Assembly (NCBI GenBank): GCA_005881995.1
Contig: VBHV01000040.1
Location: forward strand, 1-9,564
DNA length: 9,564 nucleotides
Direction: 5' to 3'
DNA from: Chloroflexota bacterium
GTDB lineage: Bacteria; Chloroflexota; Ktedonobacteria; Ktedonobacterales; Ktedonobacteraceae
Both the position numbers and the translations under genes were made by a program. Below, piece by piece: positions 1 to 7,037 of this stretch. Under the pieces are notes generated by a model, which ran no database searches, was not told where the DNA came from, and saw only the letters and a program-made list of their open reading frames with translations. The number at the start of each line of letters is the position of its first letter. Position 1 is the stretch's first letter.

Positions 1-1155
1 GGTCTCTTCCTGCGGGACCAGGAAGGCAACCAGCCCGATGAGATGGCTTGTCCCAGCGACGGTAGTAGGAATGGTATCGCTGGTTTCCGAGATGGTCGTC
101 CCACCAAATTGCAGGCGAAGATAGTCGGGGGGATACCCATTGGTCCCTTGCGAAGAGGGATTATCAATCGTGAGCGCGAGAACGAGAAAGCGCTGCCCTT
201 TGTCTGCCTGCACTCCACCGTCGCTGAGCTTGGCTGTGGCTGTGGTGAGTGTCCAGAATGTTCCCCCATAGGGTACGCGCACATTGGGGCTCACCTGTTT
301 GGCTTGATACTGGCTCAGGTTGGCCTGACCGGTCAGGGGGAGAGCTATTTGCGCCTCGGTATCTGTCCCCATCTGGAGGACGAGCTGGTTCACTTTGACG
401 GTTGTGGGAACAGGAAAATCGATCCAGGTCGTTTGATTGCCTTTTTTCGTGGGACCGTTCACTTCCTTATAACCAGCAGGAGGAACCTTCCTCCCCCCTG
501 GCAAGATCAAGGCGAAGGCTGTCGAGTAATGATAGTAGGGATCGATGCTACTCCCCGAGTTGGTATCATCGGCACCATTTTGCACGGCGTGCAGATTGAG
601 GCGCACCACCCCATGTGCGGGTATATCACGATCGTCGGCAAAGCTCGTCGCCTGCTGCGCGTTGAGAATCGTGATATCGACGCTCGCATAGGTGACCGTG
701 GCATTGATCGGTGTCGTGGTCAGCGGAGCCTGGGTCGGGGTGATCCCACTCTTGACGCCGGTATTCGCTGTGTTGCTGCCTCTGCTGGTAACGAAACGAA
801 AGGCAAAGAACCCACCTGCACCGAGCAAGAGCAGCAGGAGCAGGAGGATCACCCCCACCTTCAGGATCCCTCCCGACGAGTTTTTCTGTGGCCGTGCATA
901 AGCTGGTGGTGGCTGAGAACTCTGCAAAGGCGGTGGATATCCTTGCTGACCAGGAGGTGCTGGTTGAGAGACTGGCTGTGCCTGCGGCGGATACGCCGTG
1001 TATGGTGGCGGCGGCGCTTTTTGTGTCGGAGCGTAGCTGGCAGGATTGCCATTGCCAGCGCTTGCAGGCGTTCCACAGTTGGGACAGAAACTCACGTGAG
1101 CAGGGACGGGTGTGTGGCAGTGTGCGCAGACCTGAGTGATAGACTGTGCCATCAT
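1..1155 (-). CDS. Zinc-ribbon, single-pass membrane protein with large extracytoplasmic domain (3' end outside window)
   Basis: The reverse strand stays open for 385 codons from 1155 to the window edge, so the C-terminus is missing. A short zinc ribbon opens the protein (CAHC at residues 10-13, CPNC at 24-27). A Pro/Gln/Tyr-rich linker (about 40-90) follows, then a Leu-rich membrane segment (about 97-120, eight consecutive Leu), then a Ser/Thr-rich stretch and a beta-rich domain (about 140 onward). From the family pattern, the zinc ribbon should be cytoplasmic and the last domain outside. That domain resembles DUF4352-type immunoglobulin-like domains, but this assignment is by general look only. 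A ribosome site AAAGGA lies 5 bases before ATG 1155; ATG 1152 is an equally possible start with spacing 8. The gene lies downstream of the lipoprotein gene in the same direction, 192 bp away with its own ribosome site, so co-transcription is uncertain. Function unknown; envelope sensing or scaffolding is a guess. Confidence 0.85.
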   Translation of the reverse strand, partial: MMAQSITQVCAHCHTPVPAHVSFCPNCGTPASAGNGNPASYAPTQKAPPPPYTAYPPQAQPVSQPAPPGQQGYPPPLQSSQPPPAYARPQKNSSGGILKVGVILLLLLLLLGAGGFFAFRFVTSRGSNTANTGVKSGITPTQAPLTTTPINATVTYASVDITILNAQQATSFADDRDIPAHGVVRLNLHAVQNGADDTNSGSSIDPYYHYSTAFALILPGGRKVPPAGYKEVNGPTKKGNQTTWIDFPVPTTVKVNQLVLQMGTDTEAQIALPLTGQANLSQYQAKQVSPNVRVPYGGTFWTLTTATAKLSDGGVQADKGQRFLVLALTIDNPSSQGTNGYPPDYLRLQFGGTTISETSDTIPTTVAGTSHLIGLVAFLVPQEET

Positions 1156-1290
1156 CTGTTTCCTTTCAAGACGCTCGACGAATGCGAGCCTCTTCCATCT
1201 GGTTCGACTCTACTTCTGCATCCGCCAAAGTGGGGAGAAGAACTGAGGACATCCCTCGCCTCTTGTCTCCCCCAGAGAAGGCGGACTACG

Positions 1291-1334
1291 CCAGGAGGAC
1301 TGCTGCCCTCCTGGACCTCCCGCGACTTTCGCGG
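1291..1334 (-). terminator. Two tandem hairpins after the lipoprotein gene, possible terminator or processing site
   Basis: Just past the lipoprotein stop codon (reading the minus strand) comes CCGCGA/TCGCGG with a 3-nt loop (1320-1334). It is followed by CCAGGAGG/CCTCCTGG with an 8-nt loop (1291-1314). Both stems are perfect and GC-rich. Neither is followed by a clear T-run, so this is not a textbook intrinsic terminator; it may instead stabilise the mRNA end. The rest of the 192-bp gap (1156-1347) shows nothing else I can support. Confidence 0.35.
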
Positions 1335-1347
1335 ATGCACGACTCAC

Positions 1348-2034
1348 CTACGCAAACGTGAATGACTGCAACATCGGCTGGAAGAGGTTAGCGTTCATGT
1401 GAGTAAAGTCGTTGGTGTACGTTGAATATTGAATTTGCCAACTCCTGGCTGTGGGTGATGTTGCTGGATGATTGTCAGCCATCACGACCAGCTCAGCGTT
1501 CACTGGCTGAGTCTGGCCTGAGATCTGTTCATCGCTAGTGGCGGCAATCTGATCCCAGGAATCTCCCCCAACCATCGCCGTTGACGCGATATCGACTTTT
1601 TTGTAATTGGGTTGTGCCATGAACGCTTGCTGCCAAAAATTGAGTGTCGTGGAAGTTGGATGGACCAATCCCTGTTTCCCAAGCGTAATAGCTAAGTGGC
1701 TCCCTTTTGTCGCGCCAGCGTGTTCATCAATGAAGGTCACAGAACCATTGGTCCCTTTCTGCACGGTCCATCCCTGCGGATAGCTGATGCTAAAGCCATC
1801 GCCTGTATAGGTTGCCAGATTGGTGGCAGATGCGGACGTGGGCTGAGCAGGAACAGAGGTGGGATGAGAAGTCGCGGGCGTATTGCCGCTCGTTGTGGTT
1901 GGAGCAGTTCCGGTACTCCCACCTCCCAGACTGCAAGCGGCCAGCACGAGCACGAGAAGGAGGCTACACAGGCTCAATGAGAGCCTGGAACGTGAAAAAA
2001 AGGATGGCGAGCGGTGAGAGTGTTTATGATACAT
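1348..2034 (-). CDS. Secreted lipoprotein with PsbP-like domain
   Basis: This is a 228-residue protein. The N-terminus is basic (His/Arg-rich, residues 3-17), followed by a hydrophobic segment (18-33) and the lipobox LAAC with Cys34. That pattern predicts export and lipid anchoring on the outer face of the membrane. A Thr/Ser/Pro-rich tether runs from about 38 to 74. The C-terminal domain opens with YTGDGFSISYPQGW (76-89), the signature start of PsbP/DcrB-like folds, and continues to the end. In bacteria these domains are mostly of unknown role. The open frame extends upstream to 2337, but ATG 2034 is the better start: GGAG sits 8 bases before it and the signal peptide follows directly. The extra 101 residues upstream lack protein-like character and would overlap the divergent repressor gene. 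Specific function unknown. Confidence 0.85.
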   Translation of the reverse strand: MYHKHSHRSPSFFSRSRLSLSLCSLLLVLVLAACSLGGGSTGTAPTTTSGNTPATSHPTSVPAQPTSASATNLATYTGDGFSISYPQGWTVQKGTNGSVTFIDEHAGATKGSHLAITLGKQGLVHPTSTTLNFWQQAFMAQPNYKKVDIASTAMVGGDSWDQIAATSDEQISGQTQPVNAELVVMADNHPATSPTARSWQIQYSTYTNDFTHMNANLFQPMLQSFTFA

Positions 2035-2212
2035 GGTGATTTCTCCATCATTTCTATGAATTGGGAGGGACTGATACAACATTCTTACATGAGAAGCAAT
2101 ACATGTACGGTTATTAGGGGTAATCAACCCGCTATCTCTTTGTGGTGACTTGCATATCGCTTTTCCTTGCGCTATCGGCCAGATCAATTGCTTGCCTAGC
2201 CATTTTATAAAA

Positions 2213-2227
2213 CAGTAATGTATACTG
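2213..2227. promoter_or_regulatory. Candidate operator palindrome between divergent genes
   Basis: CAGTA-N5-TACTG is a 15-bp inverted repeat in the 280-bp divergent region (2035-2314). The half-site AACAGTA (2211-2217) recurs inverted as TACTGTT at 2305-2311, inside the predicted TetR promoter. TetR-family proteins usually bind palindromes next to their own promoter, so these are plausible sites for the neighbouring repressor. The arms are short and chance is possible. Confidence 0.3.
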
Positions 2228-2280
2228 ATATTGCAAGCATAGCATACCTCATCCTGTTTGTCAATATTCGGTGAACGAGT

Positions 2281-2308
2281 TTGTATAATGAAATTGAGGT
2301 GATATACT
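2281..2308 (+). promoter_or_regulatory. Promoter(s) of the TetR-family gene
   Basis: Two candidates overlap. TATAAT at 2284-2289 is a perfect -10 hexamer, with only poor -35 matches upstream; it would start a transcript near 2296. Alternatively TTGTAT (2281-2286), a 16-bp spacer and TATACT (2303-2308) would start transcription about at the ATG (2315), giving a leaderless mRNA. GAGGTGA at 2296-2302 is the only ribosome-site-like motif, and it lies 12 bases from the ATG, longer than usual. Confidence 0.45.
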
Positions 2309-2314
2309 GTTCCT

Positions 2315-2896
2315 ATGGCACGCAAATACCAACTCAAGCAGCGCGCTCAGCGCCAGGAAGAAACCCGTCAGCGGATTATTGACGCGGCGGTCGAGCTTCA
2401 TACGACGATGGGACTGGCCCAGGCCACCATTAGCGCCGTCGCAGAACGGGCAGGGGTGGAGCGGCTGACCCTCTACCGTCACTTCCCCAATGAGTATGAG
2501 CTCTTTGTGGCTTGTTCCAATCACTATCTGCTCACTCACCCCTTGCCTGATCCGAGGCCCTTGAGGTTGATTGCCGACCCTCTTGCCCGTTTGCGCCAGG
2601 CGCTCGTCGAGGTCTACGCCTACTATCACTCTACAGAACAGCGTTGGGTGAATATCCCACTGGATGGGCAATCTGAGTTCTCCACTCCCTATATTGAGCG
2701 TTGGCGCCAGATGCGGGCAGAGCTTGCTGCAGGGTGGGAGGTTTCTGCGCGCCAGCCTCCGCTTCTGGAGGCGGCACTGGGCCACGCGCTCGACTTCCAG
2801 ACCTGGTACTCACTCGTTCGTCGGCAGGGACTTGACGATGAGCAGGCGATTGATCTCATCGTTGGCATGGTCTGTTGTCTGGTTGATGGCCAATAA
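2315..2896 (+). CDS. TetR/AcrR-family transcriptional repressor
   Basis: The protein is 193 residues, the usual family size. Residues 17-64 carry the TetR DNA-binding fold: a first helix (TRQRIIDAAVELHTTMG), then the helix-turn-helix TISAVAERAGVERLTLYRHF (38-57), followed by the typical NEYELF. The rest (about 70-193) is the helical ligand-binding and dimer domain, which varies too much to name a ligand. ATG 2315 is the natural start because the basic N-terminal tail (RKYQLKQRAQRQ) precedes helix 1 directly. The gene is divergent from the lipoprotein gene and convergent with the small barrel protein, so it may control itself and the lipoprotein gene. The family call is firm; ligand and targets are unknown. 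Confidence 0.93.
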   Translation: MARKYQLKQRAQRQEETRQRIIDAAVELHTTMGLAQATISAVAERAGVERLTLYRHFPNEYELFVACSNHYLLTHPLPDPRPLRLIADPLARLRQALVEVYAYYHSTEQRWVNIPLDGQSEFSTPYIERWRQMRAELAAGWEVSARQPPLLEAALGHALDFQTWYSLVRRQGLDDEQAIDLIVGMVCCLVDGQ

Positions 2897-2956
2897 CATC
2901 GCCAGTTCGGGATGTTCTGGAATGCTCTCCTGGTCGACTGAACACTGGAGGCGAAT

Positions 2957-2979
2957 ACGTCACAGACGTGGCCCGTCTG
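2957..2979. terminator. Overlapping small hairpins in the convergent gap
   Basis: The 108-bp gap between the convergent TetR and barrel-protein genes holds ACGTC/GACGT (2957-2969, 3-nt loop) and the alternative CAGACG/CGTCTG (2963-2979, 5-nt loop). The two stems share bases and exclude each other. There is no T-run, so a terminator role for either gene is only suggested by location. Confidence 0.25.
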
Positions 2980-3004
2980 CGGACCCCCTCTCAAGGACCT
3001 GGCA

Positions 3005-3289
3005 TTAGTACTCCTTGCTTTCCACCACCTCGACGATCCGCACTCGTGGGCTCTCCATGACCGTTCCTTCGACGCGACGCCATACCTCGCGCATCGCAGC
3101 GAGAAAGGTCTCCGCTTTGCTTGCGTTGTCGAACTCGAGGTCGACCATGGCGTAGTTTGGATTGTCCATTGGTCGTAAGACCTGGTAGCGGCGCACTCCC
3201 GAACGCTCTCTGCCAACCGGGTCGCTGTCGAATGCCTTCTTCCAGGCATCGAAGTTGGGGACTGGGTGTTCGATTTGTACAATGGTCAT
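3005..3289 (-). CDS. Small dimeric alpha/beta-barrel (ABM-like) protein
   Basis: The protein is 94 residues with the strand-helix-strand pattern of ferredoxin-like dimeric barrels. A first strand (TIVQIEHPV) leads to helix NFDAWKKAFDSDP, strands around GVRRYQVLRP and NYAMVDLEF, a helix (KAETFLAAMREVWRRV), and a last strand (RVRIVEVVE). Such proteins include antibiotic biosynthesis monooxygenase-like and EthD-like members. No catalytic residue can be assigned here, so enzymatic function is open. ATG 3289 is chosen because GAGAGG lies 7 bases upstream and the first barrel strand begins at once; the frame also has an earlier start at 3334 that adds 15 unconserved-looking residues. The gene is single, convergent with the TetR gene. 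Confidence 0.82.
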   Translation of the reverse strand: MTIVQIEHPVPNFDAWKKAFDSDPVGRERSGVRRYQVLRPMDNPNYAMVDLEFDNASKAETFLAAMREVWRRVEGTVMESPRVRIVEVVESKEY

Positions 3290-3384
3290 TTCGGTTCCTC
3301 TCTTTTTAGACAAATGTAGAGCTATGGTCCCCAAGCTCGGCTCGGAGCCATGCCATGTGGAACGATTGTGTCGTTTGACGGGAG

Positions 3385-3407
3385 TGCAATTGCATCTGAT
3401 TGCATCT
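3385..3407. repeat. Palindrome and direct repeat upstream of the barrel-protein gene
   Basis: TGCAATTGCA (3385-3394) is a perfect 10-bp palindrome. Overlapping it, TTGCATCT occurs twice (3390-3397 and 3400-3407) with a 10-bp period. The phasing of one helical turn resembles a regulator binding site, about 100 bp upstream of the barrel-protein start codon. No protein can be assigned to it. Confidence 0.35.
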
Positions 3408-3477
3408 TCGCTAAGAAGAGTGTAGTCGAAAAGCAGAGCCCTGCCATCGAGGAAAGTAACTAGATCGAGAGGCTGAT

Positions 3478-3521
3478 GGTACGTAGATGTCTGGGGAGGT
3501 GCGTCTGGGGAGGTACGTAGA
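3478..3521. repeat. Short tandem repeat at the 3' end of the LuxR-type gene
   Basis: GTCTGGGGAGGTRC occurs twice in tandem (3489-3502 and 3503-3516). The pair is bracketed by direct copies of GGTACGTAGA (3478-3487 and 3512-3521). The array ends 3 bases before the regulator's stop codon. It probably arose by replication slippage; no terminator hairpin is seen here. Confidence 0.7.
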
Positions 3522-3524
3522 GCA

Positions 3525-6479
3525 TTAGCGTTTCGTCAGCCCTTTTTCAACCGCCCACACCGCAATTTGTGCGCGCGAGGTAAAGCCCAGCTTTCCCAGA
3601 ATATTGCTCACATGCACTTCGGCGGTTCGTTCGCTGACCACCAGCAGATCAGCGATCTCCCGGCTCGTCTTGCCCTGAGCAATGAGTGCTGCGACTTCGC
3701 GTTCACGTGCTGTTAAACCGCCAAACGCGTGCCTGGCGGCCTCATGGGGGAGCGGCGGTTTTTCCTGCGGGAAGGAGTCAAGCGCCGCGCGCTCGAATTG
3801 GTCGCGCAAGGATGCATCAGTGATGGTTGTCACAAGTTCCTCGACGAGTTGCCGCCCCGCAGCATATTCCTGCCGAGCCTGATCTTTGCGTTGGAGGAGC
3901 TGGTAGGCTCGTCCCAGCAACCGATGAATGGTCCACAGGACAGGCCGGGCGTTGCGCACCATGGCTCCCCGTTTCGCATCCTCTAACGCTTCTACCGCTT
4001 CATCCAGATGCGACAGGGTCATCAGAGCCTCCCCTTTCAATTTCAGCAGATGAGGAATGGGCTGTAGAGACTGACCGGGAAAGAGACCCGGTGCAGATGC
4101 TAACAAGTGCTCGGCCATCTGGAGCGCGGGGCCCGCCTCTCCCTGTGCCAGCACGAGTTCCCCCCAGGCCAGGGCGATATCCCGCTCTGCCATAGTCCGC
4201 GGCTGCTGTTCGCGTGGCATGACCGCTTGCAGTACGGCCTGGGCCGCGGGCAGATCGTGGTTCAAGATGTATGCCCGTCCAAGGTGAGCCGCAAGGGCGG
4301 CCATCCAGAATGTGGAGCCAAGGGCAGAGGCTCGCGACAATCCGCCTTCCAACGCTGCCATTGCCAGAGCAGGCGCCAGCAGCAGCACGTAGATGTGCCC
4401 CAAGGCTGAAGTGCTGGCGACCATCCACTGCTGGTGCTCAATCTCGCTGGCGATGCGGTTTGCCTCTTGTGCATGGATAAGCGCCGGACCGAACTCCCCA
4501 AAGGAGAGCAGGGTATGAGCCAGGGTATTTTCGGCGAAGGCCTGGCCTGCCAGCGAATCGATCTGGCGCGCCAGGAGCCTCGACTCTAATGCATCCTGCA
4601 CACACGCATCCAGGCTCGAGACCAGGCTCTGCGTGTCACCCAGGCTACGGAACAGGGCAATCGCTTGCCCGAGCTGTTCGACCGCTTTGACCCTGTCTCC
4701 ACGCATCCCATGCGTTATCCCAAGCAGATCCAGCGTTTCAGCCATCCCCTGGGTGTTGTGCTGTTCCTCAAACATGCTGAGTGCTTCTTGATGGGCTTGC
4801 AGTCCTTCCTCAATGCGTCCGGTGTTCACGAGCCAATTTCCGAAGCGATTGAGGCTGCGAGCCCGCAGGAGTGGAGAAGCCTGGCGCGAAGCCTGGTCAA
4901 GGGCCTGACGGAACCAGGCTCCCGCCTGGGCATAGTCACGCTCGGCCCACAGAAAACCGAGCGCCATCATACTCTGCCATTCCATCGAGCTATCGGAAGC
5001 CGTGCGGGCAGTGTCTAAGGCACGCTCGTAGTCGCTCCGCGCGCGGTCGAAGTCACCCAGTGTTGCATAGGCCTGCCCCCGCGCGTAATACAGCTTGCCT
5101 GGTGGTGTGATACGCAAGTGATGGGCCGCGTCCAACGCATGTCCCAGGTGGAGGGTAGCGGCACGCGGCGCATACAGGGCCAGGGCTTTTTCTCCGGCGC
5201 GTTGCGCGTACTCGAGCACTTTTACCCAGACCTCGGCCTCATAATAGTGAGAGGCCAGGTCCTCCAGATGGGTATCAAGCATGGGTGTCGTGGCTGAGCG
5301 TTCTTCTATGGCTTCTGCGAGCGTGCGATGCAGCGAGCGGCGCTCGCGCGCAAGTAATCCTGCATACACGGCCTGTTGTGTGAGCGCGTGACGGAAGGCA
5401 AACTGGTCCGCCGATACTTCCACCACGAGCTGAGTCGCCACTAATTCCTTCAGCAGCGGCAACAACCGGTCTTCATCACACTGCATGACCTGTTGGAGCA
5501 CCGCAAAGTCGAAGCGCCTTCCTGCCACAGCAGCAAAGGTGACGACTCGCCTGGCCTCGGCGCTCAACTGGTGCGTCCGCTGTTGCACGGCATCCTGCAC
5601 GCTGCGTGGAACCGGCACGTGTTCGCTCCGCTGATCTGGATGCAGCTTGCACTGCCAGACCCCGTCATCAGACAACAGTACTCCACGTGAGACCAGGGAG
5701 GTGAGGATCTCCTCAATGAAGAACGGGTTGCCCTCGGTGAGCGGGTAGATGAGATCCAGCAGGTTGGCCCGCTCGCTGATCTGGAGAGCAAACATCGCGT
5801 CCAGCATGGCGTCAACATCGCTGCGCGGGAGCGGCAGCAGTTGGAACTCCTGGGACAGCCGCGTGCGATCTAACTGCGCCAGGCAACGTTGCAAGCTCGG
5901 CTGAACCTCGTCACTCCGATAAGTCATCAATAGCAGCAGAGGCTGCGTAGCGCAGGAACGGGCAAGAGGCTGGAGGAATTCCAGGCTGACATCGTCGCAC
6001 CAATGCAAGTCTTCGATGACGAGCAGCACGGGACGTTGGCTGGCTCGCTCTTTGAAAAAGCGTGTCAGGGCCGCAAAGAGGCGGCGTTTCTCCTGTTCGG
6101 GATCGGGCTGTGGGGCAGGAAGAGGACCAGAAAGGTCCGGTGCCAATTCTGGCAGCAGCCGAGCAAATTCCAGCACGATTGGGTCAGGAGCGTCTGCAGT
6201 TGGCACAGCCGACGCGCGCAGCAAGTCGAGCAGAGGCGCATAGGGGTACGAGCTATCCATCTGGAAGCAATTGCCCTGGAGCAGGAAAAAGTCTTGAGCC
6301 TCGGCATAGGCTTTTGCCTCGGCAACCAGGCGTGATTTGCCAATACCTGCCTCACCACACACGAGGGCAACACCCCCCTGTCCGCTCCTGATTCGATCAA
6401 TGAGCCGAAAGAGTGCATCGCGTTCGGATACACGGCCAATAAAGACCGGACACATGATTGGTGCTGAGAATGATCTCAC
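3525..6479 (-). CDS. MalT-like (LAL) transcriptional regulator: AAA ATPase, TPR, LuxR-type DNA-binding domain
   Basis: This is a 984-residue protein with the full plan of large ATP-binding LuxR regulators. An N-terminal P-loop ATPase carries Walker A GEAGIGKS (42-49) and Walker B VLLVIEDLHW (151-160). Winged-helix-like and superhelical TPR repeats follow from about 430 to 890; clear repeat units include TLGDFDRARSDYERALDTAR and LDEAVEALEDAKRGA. The C-terminal LuxR/GerE helix-turn-helix is at 920-984 (LTAREREVAALIAQGKTSRE, then SERTAEVHVSNILGKLG). Such proteins are ATP-driven switches that activate promoters when an inducer or partner binds the TPR region; the inducer here cannot be told. The start is uncertain: GTG 6479 has AGGTGG 12 bases upstream and is the first start after an in-frame TGA. 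ATG 6455 would begin MCPVFIGR, right at the ATPase domain, but lacks a ribosome site. Transcribed alone; flanked on its 5' side by recombinase and transposase debris. Confidence 0.93.
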   Translation of the reverse strand: MRSFSAPIMCPVFIGRVSERDALFRLIDRIRSGQGGVALVCGEAGIGKSRLVAEAKAYAEAQDFFLLQGNCFQMDSSYPYAPLLDLLRASAVPTADAPDPIVLEFARLLPELAPDLSGPLPAPQPDPEQEKRRLFAALTRFFKERASQRPVLLVIEDLHWCDDVSLEFLQPLARSCATQPLLLLMTYRSDEVQPSLQRCLAQLDRTRLSQEFQLLPLPRSDVDAMLDAMFALQISERANLLDLIYPLTEGNPFFIEEILTSLVSRGVLLSDDGVWQCKLHPDQRSEHVPVPRSVQDAVQQRTHQLSAEARRVVTFAAVAGRRFDFAVLQQVMQCDEDRLLPLLKELVATQLVVEVSADQFAFRHALTQQAVYAGLLARERRSLHRTLAEAIEERSATTPMLDTHLEDLASHYYEAEVWVKVLEYAQRAGEKALALYAPRAATLHLGHALDAAHHLRITPPGKLYYARGQAYATLGDFDRARSDYERALDTARTASDSSMEWQSMMALGFLWAERDYAQAGAWFRQALDQASRQASPLLRARSLNRFGNWLVNTGRIEEGLQAHQEALSMFEEQHNTQGMAETLDLLGITHGMRGDRVKAVEQLGQAIALFRSLGDTQSLVSSLDACVQDALESRLLARQIDSLAGQAFAENTLAHTLLSFGEFGPALIHAQEANRIASEIEHQQWMVASTSALGHIYVLLLAPALAMAALEGGLSRASALGSTFWMAALAAHLGRAYILNHDLPAAQAVLQAVMPREQQPRTMAERDIALAWGELVLAQGEAGPALQMAEHLLASAPGLFPGQSLQPIPHLLKLKGEALMTLSHLDEAVEALEDAKRGAMVRNARPVLWTIHRLLGRAYQLLQRKDQARQEYAAGRQLVEELVTTITDASLRDQFERAALDSFPQEKPPLPHEAARHAFGGLTAREREVAALIAQGKTSREIADLLVVSERTAEVHVSNILGKLGFTSRAQIAVWAVEKGLTKR

Positions 6480-6575
6480 GATGCGCGTTCACCACCTTCT
6501 GATCAAATGCTGAAAGAGTAGGGTACACCTTCCTCCTCTTAATGAGTGCAAGACAAGGCGACAGTTCTATGGTCG

Positions 6576-6722
6576 TTATGAGTTTCTCCGACGCCACGTT
6601 CGTATTTCACTATCAGCAGTCTCATCTGCCTGCTCTGCATAGCGCAGCGTTGTTTGCAGGTTCTTATACCCCAACTGCTTGCGAATGGTCGGCAAACTGA
6701 TTCCACCATTGATGAGCTCACC
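6576..6722 (-). pseudogene. C-terminal relic of a tyrosine recombinase/integrase
   Basis: The minus-strand segment reads ELINGGISLPTIRKQLGY, then KNLQTTLRYAEQADE, then a charged tail ending at a TAA. This matches the last catalytic block of phage-type integrases, where a helix leads to L-G-H-x-x-x-x-T-x-x-Y. The nucleophile Tyr (in TLRYAE) is present, but the usual His after LG is Tyr here. The upstream catalytic boxes (R and HxxR) are absent: the sequence before ELINGG does not resemble the expected RHTFA-type lead-in, and nothing recombinase-like is seen up to 6890. It is a truncated, non-functional remnant. Confidence 0.7.
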
Positions 6723-6820
6723 TGAGATAATGGTTATTCTAGCAGGATTCTGCGGCATTTGGAAGAGCAAAACGACGATTTTTCACCCAATAGTCCAGGC
6801 ATCCTCATCTTTGCGATTGT

Positions 6821-6871
6821 TCCTCGTTCGTTAGAAGGAAAAACTCTGCTTGATAGATAGAAAGACGAGGA
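6821..6871. repeat. Short inverted repeat between the two relics
   Basis: TCCTCGT (6821-6827) and ACGAGGA (6865-6871) form a 7-bp inverted repeat with a 37-bp spacer, between the recombinase and transposase relics. It could be a worn mobile-element end or chance. The surrounding 6723-6889 shows no coding signal. Confidence 0.2.
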
Positions 6872-6889
6872 ATGCAGTATACCCGTTGA

Positions 6890-7036
6890 TTACATGCGTA
6901 CAGGCGACGCATCTTGATCCAGTTAAACAAAGGCGAAAGTCGCCATAGCCTGGCACGAGCCACCTATTTCGGACAAAAGGGAGAGGTGCGCCAACGGTAT
7001 CGCGAGGGGCAGGAAGAGCAACTCGGAGCCCTGGGG
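6890..7036 (+). pseudogene. C-terminal relic of a Tn3-family transposase (TnpA)
   Basis: The plus frame from 6890 reads LHAYRRRILIQLNKGESRHS, then LARATYFGQKGEVRQRYREG, then QEEQLGALG. This is the well-conserved late part of Tn3-type TnpA, where family members continue with L-V-x-N-A-I-V-L-W-N-T. Here the match stops exactly at 7036, one base before an inverted-repeat element whose left arm supplies a TAA (7052-7054). An in-frame TGA at 6887-6889 ends the frame on the 5' side. About 50 residues out of roughly 1000 are left, so it is dead. No 38-bp Tn3 terminal repeat or resolvase is in view. Confidence 0.72.
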
Positions 7037-7037
7037 C

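Noticed and set aside
43..1365. Long plus-strand open frame of 440 codons
   Set aside because: It lies antisense to the zinc-ribbon membrane protein gene, is rich in Arg/Cys/Trp and has no domain pattern, whereas the reverse strand shows a zinc ribbon, a membrane helix and a ribosome site.
2035..2337. Upstream extension of the lipoprotein frame
   Set aside because: It has no ribosome site at the far start, would bury the signal peptide inside the protein and would overlap the divergent repressor gene.
2261..2785. Minus-strand open frame of 174 codons overlapping the TetR gene
   Set aside because: It is antisense to a clear TetR protein and has no recognisable domain.
2689..3282. Minus-strand open frame of 197 codons beginning TTG
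   Set aside because: It overlaps both the TetR gene and the barrel-protein gene in another frame, and its Ser/Arg/Thr-rich composition is that of a shadow frame.
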